Of a stretch of 64,000 nt of DNA, positions 1 to 9,101 are shown one piece after another. The position numbers were made by a program, and so were the translations under genes. This DNA is from Pseudomonadota bacterium (GTDB lineage: Bacteria > Pseudomonadota > Gammaproteobacteria > Steroidobacterales > Woeseiaceae). Where the stretch lies: contig JAQCAD010000007.1 of assembly GCA_027621915.1 (NCBI GenBank), positions 1-64,000 on the forward strand, in the 5' to 3' direction. The notes beneath the pieces are model-generated. The model did not search any database, was not told where the DNA came from, and saw only the letters and a program-made list of their open reading frames with translations. Positions within the stretch are counted from its first letter, which is position 1. Each line of letters begins with the position of its first letter.

Positions 1-2
1 TT

Positions 3-263
3 GCGAGTGGGACCATACCGAATTTTCCGGCAAACTTGGCCTTGCTGAAAGAGGCCAGCATTGTCGGCGCCTGGTGGGGCACGTGGTCAGCGAAAAATCC
101 GCAGGAGCAATCTAGGAATGTTCAGGAATTGGCAGCAATGATTGCTGACGGTCGATTGAAACCAGAGATTACTGCGACCTATAGACTGGATGAGTTCAAA
201 GAAGCATTTCGGTCTATCTCTGAACGAAAGGTAACGGGAAAGATCGTATTCACATTGGTGTAA
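3..263 (+). CDS. Zinc-type quinone oxidoreductase / alcohol dehydrogenase, C-terminal fragment
   Basis: Only the last 86 or so codons lie in the window; the reading frame is open to the left edge, so the start is outside. The visible part reads as the end of a medium-chain dehydrogenase/reductase of the NADPH:quinone oxidoreductase group: a PANLALLKEASIVGAWWG segment, then a stretch like 'NVQELAAMIADGRLKPEI' and the closing 'FKEAFRSISERKVTGKIVF', which match the usual C-terminal half of the nucleotide-binding fold and the last catalytic-domain strand. The family uses NADPH to reduce quinones or enones. It meets the next gene tail to tail with a 14 bp overlap. Substrate cannot be deduced. Confidence 0.8.
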   Translation, partial: ASGTIPNFPANLALLKEASIVGAWWGTWSAKNPQEQSRNVQELAAMIADGRLKPEITATYRLDEFKEAFRSISERKVTGKIVFTLV

Positions 264-924
264 CGCCTTGAACACTTCTACACACAACGTTCGAGCTATC
301 GACTGATGCGACTCGATCGCGTAAACATTTTGCCCAATCGACAATCTCCACCGACATTTTGTGGTATTCGCGAAGTCGGTCCATGTTTGCCTCGAACCGT
401 GGAAGCAATTCTTTTCCATCCTCGTCATAGAATCCGGCACTTCCGGTTTTCATGAGGGGAAGCACGTCCGACTCGGTGAATTCCGCGTAACGCACATAGC
501 GGTCGCCCAGGCCAGATAACTCATTGTAGTAAAACCCCAATTCATATAGCAGGTTTGGCTCAAGCAATTCTGCGAGTTGGGCCTGGCTAACGACCTGCCA
601 TGTCGTCAATGGCGGTTTTTCCGCGCCAAATATTCGAAAGACGTATGGTGGTTCTTTTTCGCCGTGTTGCCGCGCTTCGTCCCATTTCTGCAGCCCATCC
701 TGCATGTACTCATTGAACGAACCGCTGACGTCGATCAGGTCAGTGAGATCCTGAACCAGCACAGCAACAACTTCCGCTGTTCTGTCCTTGCGGTCAAGTT
801 CATCGCGATAATTGTCAACCCAAAATGCACCGTATACACCGACAAATACAACCACCAGTTCCGCGAGCAATATTTTCCAGGTACGAACGATGTTCAGAAA
901 TGATTGACTCACAAGTTTCCCCAT
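250..924 (-). CDS. Hypothetical membrane-anchored protein (DUF6090-like layout)
   Basis: A 224-residue protein with one predicted transmembrane helix near the N terminus (about residues 15-35, ILLAELVVVFVGVYGAFWV), followed by DNYRDELDRK and a long, mostly charged helical region. A single N-terminal helix followed by an N/D-N-x-x-x-E-x-x-K patch and a regulatory-looking tail resembles DUF6090-type proteins, but I do not recognise the family firmly. It likely sits in the inner membrane with the bulk in the periplasm or cytoplasm. The start may be the ATG at 924 or the GTG at 912; the GTG has a better-placed GGGG ribosome-binding site. It overlaps the quinone oxidoreductase end by 14 bp. No function can be assigned. 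Confidence 0.65.
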   Translation of the reverse strand: MGKLVSQSFLNIVRTWKILLAELVVVFVGVYGAFWVDNYRDELDRKDRTAEVVAVLVQDLTDLIDVSGSFNEYMQDGLQKWDEARQHGEKEPPYVFRIFGAEKPPLTTWQVVSQAQLAELLEPNLLYELGFYYNELSGLGDRYVRYAEFTESDVLPLMKTGSAGFYDEDGKELLPRFEANMDRLREYHKMSVEIVDWAKCLRDRVASVDSSNVVCRSVQGVTPM

Positions 925-1085
925 TTACAGTTTAATCAAAGCCCGCTCCGCCTTTGGTAGCCCGTCCGTTCGGACCAGCGCCGTCACAATATATCAGCAC
1001 ATGAGGAACCTTTCTTCATAACCGAGCGTGTTAGCCATAAGAAACGCATCGACGGCAGATGTGAGTGCTTGCAGGAGGCAACCCG

Positions 1086-1322
1086 ATGAGATGCAATCCG
1101 GTGTGGAAAATTGAGGCGTCATTCGATAATGAATTACCGAGCAATGGGAACCGTAAAGGGCCAATGGAGAGCTCAATCGTGCCAGGCGTCGATCCGAATG
1201 CGCCGGTAGCGAAAATCGCTGTCCCGTCAATTATCGATCAGTCGTCACCAACCATTGACAGGTTTGTGGGATTCAATCCATACGACACTGCAGTTCTGCA
1301 GAACAAATACGGCAATAACTAG
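1086..1322 (+). CDS. Possible small hypothetical protein (78 aa)
   Basis: The ATG at 1086 has a strong Shine-Dalgarno sequence (AGGAGG at 1073-1078) at good spacing, and the frame stays open to 1322, overlapping the last bases of the convergent SDR gene by 4 bp. The product has no signal peptide, membrane helix or motif I recognise and contains several Pro/Asn/Asp-rich turns. The strong ribosome-binding site is the main evidence; a competing open frame exists on the other strand (994-1230) without such a site. It may be a genuine small protein or a chance frame in an intergenic gap. Confidence 0.4.
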   Translation: MRCNPVWKIEASFDNELPSNGNRKGPMESSIVPGVDPNAPVAKIAVPSIIDQSSPTIDRFVGFNPYDTAVLQNKYGNN

Positions 1323-2134
1323 CCGCCGATCCGGCGTCGAAATCGCTGCATTCCGGTGATCCATCGATCGCGGTCACTGGCTTTGCGTTGCACATAATTT
1401 ACGACTTGTGGATGCGGCAAAATCAGGAATGTCTTTTCGTAAATCCCGTCAACAATACAATCCGCAACCTGTTTGGCGGACAGGATCCCATCGACATCGT
1501 TGCCGCCGAATCCGCCGCCTGTCGACACCGAGTCATCTTCAATTCCTATCATCCTCGTGGCAACGGCCTGAGGGCAAACAACAGACACGTTGATGCCCTG
1601 CTCTCCGTGCGTAATCGCGAGCGACTCTGCAAACGCAACTGCGGCATGCTTGGTCGCCGAATAGGCTGCATCATCAATTTGACTGAGAAGACCGGCCGCA
1701 GATGCGACACTTGCGATGTACCCCCCGCCGCGCGCGATCATCCGTGGCAACAGGTATCTCGCGGCATAGACGTGAGCCATGACATTGACGCGCCAACAAG
1801 CGTCCCAACGATCGTCAGTCGAACGAATGCCGCCGCCTTTTGAGGCTGCACCCTCCTCACCGTCGCCAAAGCCAACGCCTGCGTTGGAAACGAAAAGATC
1901 GATAGCCCCGATTTCAGCTTCAACTTTTTCGATCAGATCTTTTACAGCAATTTCAGCACTGGCATCGAGCGCAAATGCATGCCCGTCGAGGCTACTGGCT
2001 ACGGTTTTCGCCGCCGCTGCATCGATGTCGACGACTACGGCTGTAACGCCGTCTTCGTGCAGCCGCCTGCAAAGCGCACGACCGATACCGTGGCCACCGC
2101 CAGTAACGACCGCAGTTCTTATCGGCGACGTCAC
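1319..2134 (-). CDS. Short-chain dehydrogenase/reductase (SDR family)
   Basis: A 271-residue classical SDR. It starts with the Rossmann dinucleotide motif TGGGHGIGRA (residues about 11-20), has an NAG-type motif (SNAGVG) at about residue 85 and the catalytic YSATKHA at about residue 159, preceded by a Ser-rich strand (ASVASAAG) that supplies the catalytic Ser. An Asp at the end of strand 2 (VDIDAAAA) suggests NAD(H) preference. Expected to be a soluble NAD(P)-dependent oxidoreductase of unknown substrate. It lies 5 bp downstream of the sugar dehydrogenase gene on the same strand, so the two probably share a transcript; whether they act in one pathway is inference only. Confidence 0.9.
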   Translation of the reverse strand: MTSPIRTAVVTGGGHGIGRALCRRLHEDGVTAVVVDIDAAAAKTVASSLDGHAFALDASAEIAVKDLIEKVEAEIGAIDLFVSNAGVGFGDGEEGAASKGGGIRSTDDRWDACWRVNVMAHVYAARYLLPRMIARGGGYIASVASAAGLLSQIDDAAYSATKHAAVAFAESLAITHGEQGINVSVVCPQAVATRMIGIEDDSVSTGGGFGGNDVDGILSAKQVADCIVDGIYEKTFLILPHPQVVNYVQRKASDRDRWITGMQRFRRRIGG

Positions 2135-2139
2135 TCCCG

Positions 2140-3330
2140 TTATCTGCTGATGCGGAGCAGTTCAGCGAATCCTTTTGGCGCGTCCGACTCCTCGTTCGTC
2201 AACGCGTAAAGGGCGCCGTCCGGTCCCTGGCGAAGTTCCCTGATGCGCTGGTTGCGATCGACGAGCATTCGCTCTTCACCAATGACGTGGTCCCCATCCA
2301 GGACCAAACGCGTGATGTGCTGACCCGATAATGACGTGACGAACACGTTACCCTTCCATTCAGGAAACATGTCGCCCGTATAAAACATCAGGCCGGAGGG
2401 TGCTATCGAAGGCCTCCAAAAATAACGAGGCTGCTCCATGCCATCTTCAGCCGTGTTTCCGTCGCCGATCGGCTTGCCGTCATAGTTGGTCCCATAAGAA
2501 ATAACCTGCCAGCCATAGTTGGCACCAGCTTTGACGATGTTAAGTTCATCGCCACCGCGCGCGCCATGCTCGGTCATCCAAACGTCCCCGGTCTTCGGGT
2601 TCGTTGCCATGCCAGAAACATCCCGATGACCTAGCGTATAGATTGCCGACGACACACTGGGATCATCACTCCAGGGATTGTCGTCAGGGATGGTACCGTC
2701 GGAATTGATTCGCAGGATTTTGCCAGCGTGCGACGTCATGTCCTGAGTTGCAGTCATCGGACCTGCGCCCGCGACCAGGAGTTTGCCATCCGGTGCGAAG
2801 TGCAGTTCCTGTTGCCCGTTACCCTCGAGAATTACCTCAACATTTTCGAGCCGGTGTCCATCCCGATTCAATCTGGCGCGTGCGACCCGTGGAGAATTCG
2901 GAGATTCAGCATTACCGGTAGCAACGGTATATGAAAAGTAGATCGTCTGGTTGACATTAAACGCAGGATCGATCACCAGATCAAAAAGCCCGGCCCAATC
3001 TTCGTGTGATATGTCCGGCAATCCCGACAAGGGAGCGGACATTTTTCCGCTCTTCTCCACAATCCGCATGGTTCCTGTGTATTCATTTATGAGCATGGAT
3101 CCATCTGGCAGAAATGCGAGTGCCCACGGCACACTGAGGCCTTGTGCAACGCTTTCGACGCGGTAAGTCGACCTTGACGCTGCAGGTGCCCTTGTCTGGC
3201 CCGCAAATGCAGGTAGCGAAGGGATACGATCGAGCTTGATTACCGGCGGATTATCACCATCCTGCGCGACGACCGGCAGGCAAACTGCAATTGCCGAAAC
3301 CAACAGTGAAATCGATCGAAATAATGTCAT
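2140..3330 (-). CDS. PQQ-dependent aldose sugar dehydrogenase-type beta-propeller, exported
   Basis: A 396-residue protein with a clear signal peptide (residues 1-22, ending VVAQ). The body matches the soluble glucose/sorbosone dehydrogenase family (YliI/Asd type): VPWALAFLPDGSMLINE near the start, a HAGKILRINSDGTIPDDNP block, GHRDVSGMATNPKTG, the signature EHGARGGDELN, and the closing IAPSGLMFYTG and RQGPDGALYALT blades. Members oxidise aldose sugars in the periplasm using PQQ and calcium, passing electrons to quinone or cytochromes. No PQQ synthesis genes are visible here, so cofactor supply is unknown. First gene of a two-gene unit with the SDR. Confidence 0.88.
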   Translation of the reverse strand: MTLFRSISLLVSAIAVCLPVVAQDGDNPPVIKLDRIPSLPAFAGQTRAPAASRSTYRVESVAQGLSVPWALAFLPDGSMLINEYTGTMRIVEKSGKMSAPLSGLPDISHEDWAGLFDLVIDPAFNVNQTIYFSYTVATGNAESPNSPRVARARLNRDGHRLENVEVILEGNGQQELHFAPDGKLLVAGAGPMTATQDMTSHAGKILRINSDGTIPDDNPWSDDPSVSSAIYTLGHRDVSGMATNPKTGDVWMTEHGARGGDELNIVKAGANYGWQVISYGTNYDGKPIGDGNTAEDGMEQPRYFWRPSIAPSGLMFYTGDMFPEWKGNVFVTSLSGQHITRLVLDGDHVIGEERMLVDRNQRIRELRQGPDGALYALTNEESDAPKGFAELLRISR

Positions 3331-3460
3331 TTTTCACCTCCACCATGTGTAATGGCCACAGTATATAGATGTGCGGGGAAAACGAACCATAGTTCTGGCG
3401 CCTCGGTTACAATATGCGAAAAGATTCACCACCAGACATCGATCATCGGGGGTCCGTTTC

Positions 3461-3826
3461 ATGAAAAAGCTTTTATCGCAGGAAAACTCGCTGGAAGCGC
3501 TTGCAATTTTGTTCGCGATAGCTGCGATGCTTGGAGTAATGCAGACCTTCATAATTGGGAAACATTTCGTCATTCCGACGATGATTCTTGTACCGGCGAT
3601 ATTCTTTGGAAACCTCGCGCGATTTGGTATTAGCGGCCAACGTTGGGCCAAGCACGCGCTCTTCTGGGTTTTCTTTGTGATGGCTTGTCACGCGTTTTTC
3701 GCGTTGTTCTGGGCGGCCACGCCGAGGGAAATTCTTGGCGATTTGTTCTTTCCGATTTACGGCATGGTATTTTTGGTGCTGACAACACTCTGCTCAATCT
3801 ACGCAAAGAAAAACAAGTTGTTCTGA
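3461..3826 (+). CDS. Small integral membrane protein (four helices), unknown function
   Basis: Start chosen at the ATG at 3461 (MKKLLSQENS), which follows a GGGGG stretch at proper spacing; the upstream extension to 3371 is charged and unlike a membrane protein. The 121-residue product has about four hydrophobic helices (roughly residues 12-27, 34-50, 60-80 and 90-113) with short loops and a lysine-rich end (AKKNKLF), suggesting an inner-membrane protein with its C terminus inside. I do not recognise the family. It is divergent from the sugar dehydrogenase and lies 60 bp upstream of the HAD phosphatase. Confidence 0.7.
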   Translation: MKKLLSQENSLEALAILFAIAAMLGVMQTFIIGKHFVIPTMILVPAIFFGNLARFGISGQRWAKHALFWVFFVMACHAFFALFWAATPREILGDLFFPIYGMVFLVLTTLCSIYAKKNKLF

Positions 3827-3886
3827 TCGAGTGACGGTTTCTTTCGCAAGTGAACAGACTGCCAGTCGTTTTGACTTTGATCGGCT

Positions 3887-4543
3887 ATGACAATTGATCC
3901 AAGTGCCGTGAAAATAAGGACTTTGATATTTGATCTCGACGGCACGATCAGTGACCCGTTCGAGGGTATTTCGAAGAGCGTAAATTACGCGCTGGGCGAA
4001 CTGGGTTACGAAACAGTGGATCCCGAGCAGGTTCGACCCATGATCGGACCACCATTGACTGAGATATTCGCATTCCTGATCGGGGATGTGCCCGAAGGTC
4101 ACATGCAATTGCTTGTGGATAAATATCGTGAACGTTATGCGAGTATCGGCTACCGCGAAAACCTGATTTATGACGGAATTCCGGAAACCATTGCCGCGTT
4201 ATCGACGGCTGGATATCGTCTTGGCATCTGCACTTCAAAGCGCGCTGACTACGCGACCAGCATTGTGAAAATGTTTGGCCTGTCAACACACTTTAGGTTT
4301 ATCAGCGGCGGAGACGTCGGCGTCCACAAATCAGAACAGCTCGAAGAACTCGTCGCCAACGGGGTCGATGCGAGGACCGCTGCCATGATTGGGGATCGAC
4401 ATATTGATATCGAGGCGGCTAAATCGAATGGCATTATGTCGGTTGGCGTTGACTGGGGTTTCGGCGCCGACGAGGAACTCAATCTGGCTGCGCCGGATTA
4501 TCGTGTACGCTCCCCACGGGAACTTCTGGATCTGTTCGAATGA
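3887..4543 (+). CDS. HAD-superfamily hydrolase, phosphoglycolate phosphatase-like
   Basis: A 218-residue haloacid dehalogenase phosphatase. Motif I is DLDGT with the nucleophile Asp16 and general acid Asp18; a C1-type helical cap follows (residues about 22-95). Motif II is the Ser/Thr of ICTSK, motif III a Lys in GVHKSEQ, and motif IV the metal-binding MIGDRHIDI. This matches the Gph/PGMB branch, which removes phosphate from small metabolites such as phosphoglycolate or nucleotides. It ends in an ATGA overlap with the penicillin acylase gene, so the two are translationally coupled; no functional link is known. Confidence 0.9.
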   Translation: MTIDPSAVKIRTLIFDLDGTISDPFEGISKSVNYALGELGYETVDPEQVRPMIGPPLTEIFAFLIGDVPEGHMQLLVDKYRERYASIGYRENLIYDGIPETIAALSTAGYRLGICTSKRADYATSIVKMFGLSTHFRFISGGDVGVHKSEQLEELVANGVDARTAAMIGDRHIDIEAAKSNGIMSVGVDWGFGADEELNLAAPDYRVRSPRELLDLFE

Positions 4544-6840
4544 TAAAGTCGATCGTGACATTGTTTGTGCTGACATTTACCGCTACCTGGTCGCTCGCCG
4601 AAAACCAGAGCTACACGGTTGACGGGCTGGAACAACCGGCAGAAATAATCGTAGACGAGTGGGGCGTGCCGCATATTTATGCGAGCACACATTATGATAC
4701 CTTCTTCGTACAGGGATTTAACGCGGCGAGGGACCGGCTCTGGCAAATCGATACCTGGCGACGCCGTGGCCTGGGTCAGCTCTCAGAAGTGTTTGGTGAG
4801 CAATATTTGCAGCAGGACCGGGCCTCTCGCTTATTCCTGTATCGCGGCGACATGTACCGCGAGTGGCTTGCATATGGATCCGATGCGAAACTGATAGCCG
4901 GAGCGTTCACATCCGGCATCAACGCCTACATCGATCAGATCGCCGAACATCCGGATCTGTTGCCCCCTGAATTCGAGTTGTTGAATTACAGCCCTGCCCG
5001 ATGGAGTCCAGAAGATGTCGTCAGGATTCGGGGTCACGGATTGTGGGGGAATGTCGCGCGAGAAGTTGAACGCGCGCTGATTGTTTGTAAGTCGGACCTT
5101 GAAACGGCCGCGTATTGGCAAACACTGGAACCCGAATGGAAGACCGTTGTGCCGACGGGCCTCGACCCGTGCCTGATCCCTGCCGATGTTCTGGATAATT
5201 ACTACCTGGCCAAGGCCCAGGTCCGGTTCGATCAGCCTTCGATGGCACTCACGGACAGCATGGTGACGTCATCTGATCGAAGCCTTGGCAGCAACAACTG
5301 GGTTGTTGCGCCGTCGCGAACGCGGACCGGCCGACCCGTACTGGCGGATGATCCGCACCGCACTCATGCAGTGCCATCACTCCGCTATATCGCACACCTC
5401 GTAGGACCCGGCCTGAATGTCATCGGGGCGGGTGAACCCGGGTTGCCGGGCATATCTATCGGCCACAATGATCGGATCGCATTTGGACTGACCATTTTTC
5501 CGATCGATCAGGAAGATTTGTACGTGTATGTAAAGGTGGACGGTGGCTACCGTTATCAGGATGGTGTGAAGCCATTCCAGACAGTTATAGAAGAATTTGA
5601 GGTCCGTGGCCGCGACGATGTGGACATAGAACTGACGTACTCCCATCACGGCCCGATAGTCTACGAAACAGAAACACATGCTTTTGCGGTTCGTGCCGCC
5701 TGGCTTGAACCGGGAATGGCACCTTATTTCGGCAGCGTTGAATACATGCGTGCATCGGACTGGCGGGAGTTCCTCGCGGCCCTCAACCGTTGGGGCGCGC
5801 CCCCTGAGAACCAGGTATTCGCTGATGTTGAGGGCAATATCGGTTACAAGCCCGCGGGACTTTTTCCACGTCGAATCGGTTGGGACGGGTTGCTGCCGGT
5901 TCCAGGTGACGGCCGCTACGAATGGCAGGGTTTTTTTGACATGGACGTATTACCTGTCGAGTTCAATCCGGGCCGGGGATTCACCGGAACAGCGAATTCA
6001 ATGAATCTGCCAGACGATTATCCAATCAGCCGTTATCCGGTGGGCTTCGAGTGGAGCACGCCGTGGCGCTACCGGCGCCTCTGGCAGGTATTGCAACAAC
6101 AGGATGACCACTCAGTCGGTGATTCTGCAGCGCTTCAGCGAGACTACCGGTCACTCTTTGCGTTGGAAGCAGTCAGCCGGATACCTGACGGTATCGGAGG
6201 GGCCGGCGCAGAAATATTGCGCGCCTGGGATGGGGAGCTCGGACCTGATTCGAGCGCAGGCGCTTTTTTTGCGGTCTGGTATTACCGGCACCTGCAACCT
6301 GCGTTGGCAACAGTTTTGCTGTCCGAGGAGCCCCAGCTGGTTGCAGGTATGGACACATTGGGTGCGCTGCGCCTGATGTCAGAGGAAAGATCGCACAAGG
6401 CGATCGCCCTTTCCCTGGATAGTGCGTATGCAGAAACGCTCTACCTGCTGGGCGAAAATGCACAAGAATGGCGTTGGGGTGACTTGCACCAGATTCAGTT
6501 TGAGCACCCTCTGCAGCACGCTGCCGCCAACGAACTTGCGGCGACGATGCGGTTTCCGGCGTATCCCCGGGGTGGTAGTGGTAACACAACGAATGCCACC
6601 GGTTTCAGCGCGAGCGACCTGTTGGTCCGCGCTGGCGCCTCCTATCGCCAGGTTATTGACGTGGGGAACTGGGATGCCGCGACAATGACGAACGCGCCGG
6701 GCCAGTCCGGTGATCCACGCTCCCCTTTCTACGGAAATTTGCTCAAAGACTGGGCCGAAGAAAGGTCCTTTCCACTGATTTACAGCCGTGAAAGAGTCCT
6801 CGAACACGAGGTTTTCCGCATCAAATTACAGCCGAATTAA
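4540..6840 (+). CDS. Penicillin acylase family Ntn-hydrolase, periplasmic
   Basis: A 766-residue precursor with a signal peptide (residues 1-20, ending SLAEN). The alpha-subunit region holds the family block DEWGVPHIYA and FNAARDRLWQID. The self-cleavage site is the GSNNWVV motif, with Ser251 expected to become the N-terminal nucleophile of the beta subunit after removal of a spacer; the following LADDPHRTHAVPS block is also conserved. The beta subunit ends with GNTTNATGFS and NAPGQSGDPRSPFYGN, typical of the family. Such enzymes hydrolyse side-chain amides: beta-lactam side chains, acyl-homoserine lactones, or siderophore acyl groups (PvdQ). Substrate cannot be told. Coupled to the upstream HAD gene. 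Confidence 0.9.
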   Translation: MIKSIVTLFVLTFTATWSLAENQSYTVDGLEQPAEIIVDEWGVPHIYASTHYDTFFVQGFNAARDRLWQIDTWRRRGLGQLSEVFGEQYLQQDRASRLFLYRGDMYREWLAYGSDAKLIAGAFTSGINAYIDQIAEHPDLLPPEFELLNYSPARWSPEDVVRIRGHGLWGNVAREVERALIVCKSDLETAAYWQTLEPEWKTVVPTGLDPCLIPADVLDNYYLAKAQVRFDQPSMALTDSMVTSSDRSLGSNNWVVAPSRTRTGRPVLADDPHRTHAVPSLRYIAHLVGPGLNVIGAGEPGLPGISIGHNDRIAFGLTIFPIDQEDLYVYVKVDGGYRYQDGVKPFQTVIEEFEVRGRDDVDIELTYSHHGPIVYETETHAFAVRAAWLEPGMAPYFGSVEYMRASDWREFLAALNRWGAPPENQVFADVEGNIGYKPAGLFPRRIGWDGLLPVPGDGRYEWQGFFDMDVLPVEFNPGRGFTGTANSMNLPDDYPISRYPVGFEWSTPWRYRRLWQVLQQQDDHSVGDSAALQRDYRSLFALEAVSRIPDGIGGAGAEILRAWDGELGPDSSAGAFFAVWYYRHLQPALATVLLSEEPQLVAGMDTLGALRLMSEERSHKAIALSLDSAYAETLYLLGENAQEWRWGDLHQIQFEHPLQHAAANELAATMRFPAYPRGGSGNTTNATGFSASDLLVRAGASYRQVIDVGNWDAATMTNAPGQSGDPRSPFYGNLLKDWAEERSFPLIYSRERVLEHEVFRIKLQPN

Positions 6841-7036
6841 CGGCCACACGGCCCATCGACGACTGTTAACCGTTGTTTTTATTATCCTTTTCTCCCATCA
6901 GATGTCCTACACCTTGTCGTCAGCAAATCTTTCGGCAATCCACAACGAATCTTCATTAAGTCTCTCGACCTGATCTCTACATTCTGTTCCATCGACACGG
7001 CTACGGCCGAAATGGAACCGGAAAAGGAGACAGGAC

Positions 7037-8515
7037 ATGACAATTGCAAACAGAAAAACTACAAACATCGCGCCCGCCCTCATCGCTGGCCTTCTTAACG
7101 CCTGCGCTGCTAACAATCAGCTCGCTGTCAGCGAAACCGTTGACGCGTCGCCGAACAGCCCGTTGGTCCGGCGTAGTGTTACTGCTGTGCAAGGCAGCTA
7201 TCTGCTGGCGCGATCCTTTCATGTCGATCCTGTCAACCGGCCGGTATCAAATGCCATGTCGCTGGGTTCTTACGCAATCAAATCAACGACCGGCTTTCTG
7301 CAGCGTATAGCGATCGGTACAGTGCAGTTTCCTTCACTGGAAACACAACCAATCCCTGCAATCGCTTATGCCGATGGCATGGATCTCGACCAATGGGAAA
7401 GGGATCTGGATCGAATCAGTGGGCGGAAAAGCAGCCTTGGAACGATCGAGTTCCTGGTTGACGGCGATGAATACTTCCCGCGAATGCTGGCAGCTGTCAA
7501 AAGTGCCCAGGAATCCATCGACATTCGCACTTACATTTTCGACAACGATGACTTTGCGGTGACAGTCGCAGACGAGCTGAAAACAATGTCCGATACAGTC
7601 GATGTCCGCGTCATGTTCGACGGCATTGGCAATCTGGCCGCACTGCAAGCGAATCCGAGTTTGATGCCACTGAATTTCAGGGCACCTGTCTCCATGGAAC
7701 GCTATCTGGAACGGCAATCGAATGTCAGAGTACGAACATTATCCAATCCCTGGCTGACTGGAGATCACACCAAAACAACGATAATTGACAAGAAAATCGC
7801 GTTTATCGGCGACATGAACATAGGTCGTGAATACCGTTATGATTGGCACGATTTGATGATGGAGGTACACGGTCCTGTTGTCGATCAACTGCAATATGAC
7901 ACGAACAAAGCGTGGGCAAGGGCCAGCATATTCGGCGACGTTGCCAATTTCTTCGCGTTTCTTTCCGGCAGGGAAAAACATGCGGATCAAACAGGTTATC
8001 CGGTCCGGGTTCTTTACACGCGAAACTTTAACTCAGAGATTTACCGCGCTCAGTTAGAAGCCATTCGAAGGGCCCGTAGTTACATCCTGATCGAGAACAG
8101 CTATTTCTCGGACGATGCAATCCTTTACGAATTGGCAAGAGCACGCCGTCGCGGAGTTGACGTGCGCGTAATCCTGCCGGCACAAGGCAATCACGGATCA
8201 CATGATGCCAGCAACCTGGTGGCGATAAACAAGATGCTGGATAACGGTATTCGCGTCTATAGATTCCCGGGTATGAGTCACATCAAAGCAGCCGTTATTG
8301 ATGGCTGGGCGTCGGTTGGAACCGCCAATTTCGACAAACTCAGCCTGCAGGTCAACAAGGAGGTAAACCTTGCGACGTCTCACGGCCCGACTATCGTTGC
8401 GCTTCTTGATCGGGTATTCATTCCGGACCTGGAACGATCCAGGGAGATCAACGAAAAGGTCGAAATCACGCTACAGTCCCGTTTGCTCGAGATTGTTACC
8501 GATGAATTTCTCTGA
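7037..8515 (+). CDS. Phospholipase D-like / cardiolipin synthase-type lipoprotein
   Basis: A 492-residue protein with two complete HKD motifs: HTKTTIID (about residue 244) and HIKAAVID (about residue 415), each followed by the G-x-x-N segment (GDMNIGREY and GTANFDKLS). This duplicated arrangement is that of cardiolipin synthase ClsB/ClsC-like transphosphatidylases. The N terminus has a hydrophobic stretch ending LLNAC, a possible lipoprotein box with Cys at about residue 23, so it may be membrane anchored. It stands alone between a 196 bp gap and a small membrane protein. Activity on phosphatidylglycerol is an inference from the family; other phosphodiester substrates are possible. Confidence 0.85.
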   Translation: MTIANRKTTNIAPALIAGLLNACAANNQLAVSETVDASPNSPLVRRSVTAVQGSYLLARSFHVDPVNRPVSNAMSLGSYAIKSTTGFLQRIAIGTVQFPSLETQPIPAIAYADGMDLDQWERDLDRISGRKSSLGTIEFLVDGDEYFPRMLAAVKSAQESIDIRTYIFDNDDFAVTVADELKTMSDTVDVRVMFDGIGNLAALQANPSLMPLNFRAPVSMERYLERQSNVRVRTLSNPWLTGDHTKTTIIDKKIAFIGDMNIGREYRYDWHDLMMEVHGPVVDQLQYDTNKAWARASIFGDVANFFAFLSGREKHADQTGYPVRVLYTRNFNSEIYRAQLEAIRRARSYILIENSYFSDDAILYELARARRRGVDVRVILPAQGNHGSHDASNLVAINKMLDNGIRVYRFPGMSHIKAAVIDGWASVGTANFDKLSLQVNKEVNLATSHGPTIVALLDRVFIPDLERSREINEKVEITLQSRLLEIVTDEFL

Positions 8516-8630
8516 ACAGTCCTGCGGAGCAGTACGCCTGTGCGGAACAACTGCACGATTCGGCGTGCGAATTTTGCGCCGGCAAGCTACAGTGGCAAAC
8601 ACGAATCGTCCTACGGGTTGAGGGCCGTTT

Positions 8631-9044
8631 ATGAAGATATTTATCGGCATTTTCGTTGTTGTCGTTCTGCTTCTTTATTACGTATTAGTGCATCGACCGA
8701 AATCAGCGCCAAAGACTCGTCCGGTCGAGCGTCGGCCGGCCCTGACGCAACCCGATTCGTCTTTTCATGCTGTCTCACTGAAATTCCCTCCAACGGCCTG
8801 TGAGGCCGCGAAAGCGATGGATGGCAGGCGATTTCTCTCCACTGCGGCGCCGCGACTTCCATTGCCAGAATGCAAGTCTTTGGAGTGCAAATGCCGGTTT
8901 GTGCATCACAAGGATCGACGACTTGGTGATGATCGTCGCAATCCGTATGGAGAGGGATTCGGCGGTGCCAGCACAGGCAATTATGAGGAAGAGCAGCGAA
9001 AGCGAAGCGAGCGTCGAGATGACCCGCCTGATGATTTTTCCTGA
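8631..9044 (+). CDS. Small membrane-anchored protein with Cys cluster and DRR-x-x-x-DRR motif
   Basis: A 137-residue protein: one N-terminal transmembrane helix (residues 4-20), a Pro/Arg-rich linker (about 24-45), then a conserved-looking core PECKSLECKCRFVHH followed by KDRRLGDDRRNPYGEG and a charged tail. A GAGGG ribosome-binding site precedes the ATG. The spacing of cysteines and His-His suggests metal binding or disulfides, but the family is not one I can name; similar Cys-rich segments followed by DRR repeats occur in short proteins of marine Gammaproteobacteria, as far as I recall. No function assigned. Confidence 0.65.
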   Translation: MKIFIGIFVVVVLLLYYVLVHRPKSAPKTRPVERRPALTQPDSSFHAVSLKFPPTACEAAKAMDGRRFLSTAAPRLPLPECKSLECKCRFVHHKDRRLGDDRRNPYGEGFGGASTGNYEEEQRKRSERRDDPPDDFS

Positions 9045-9101
9045 CTGCGGAAGAGAAAGTCGCAGCCAGCTCCCACGACTTGTTCGAATCTGCCGACCTA
9101 A

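Noticed and set aside
3334-3651. Minus-strand frame opposite the small membrane protein
   Set aside because: It has no family features and is a shadow of the clear four-helix protein.
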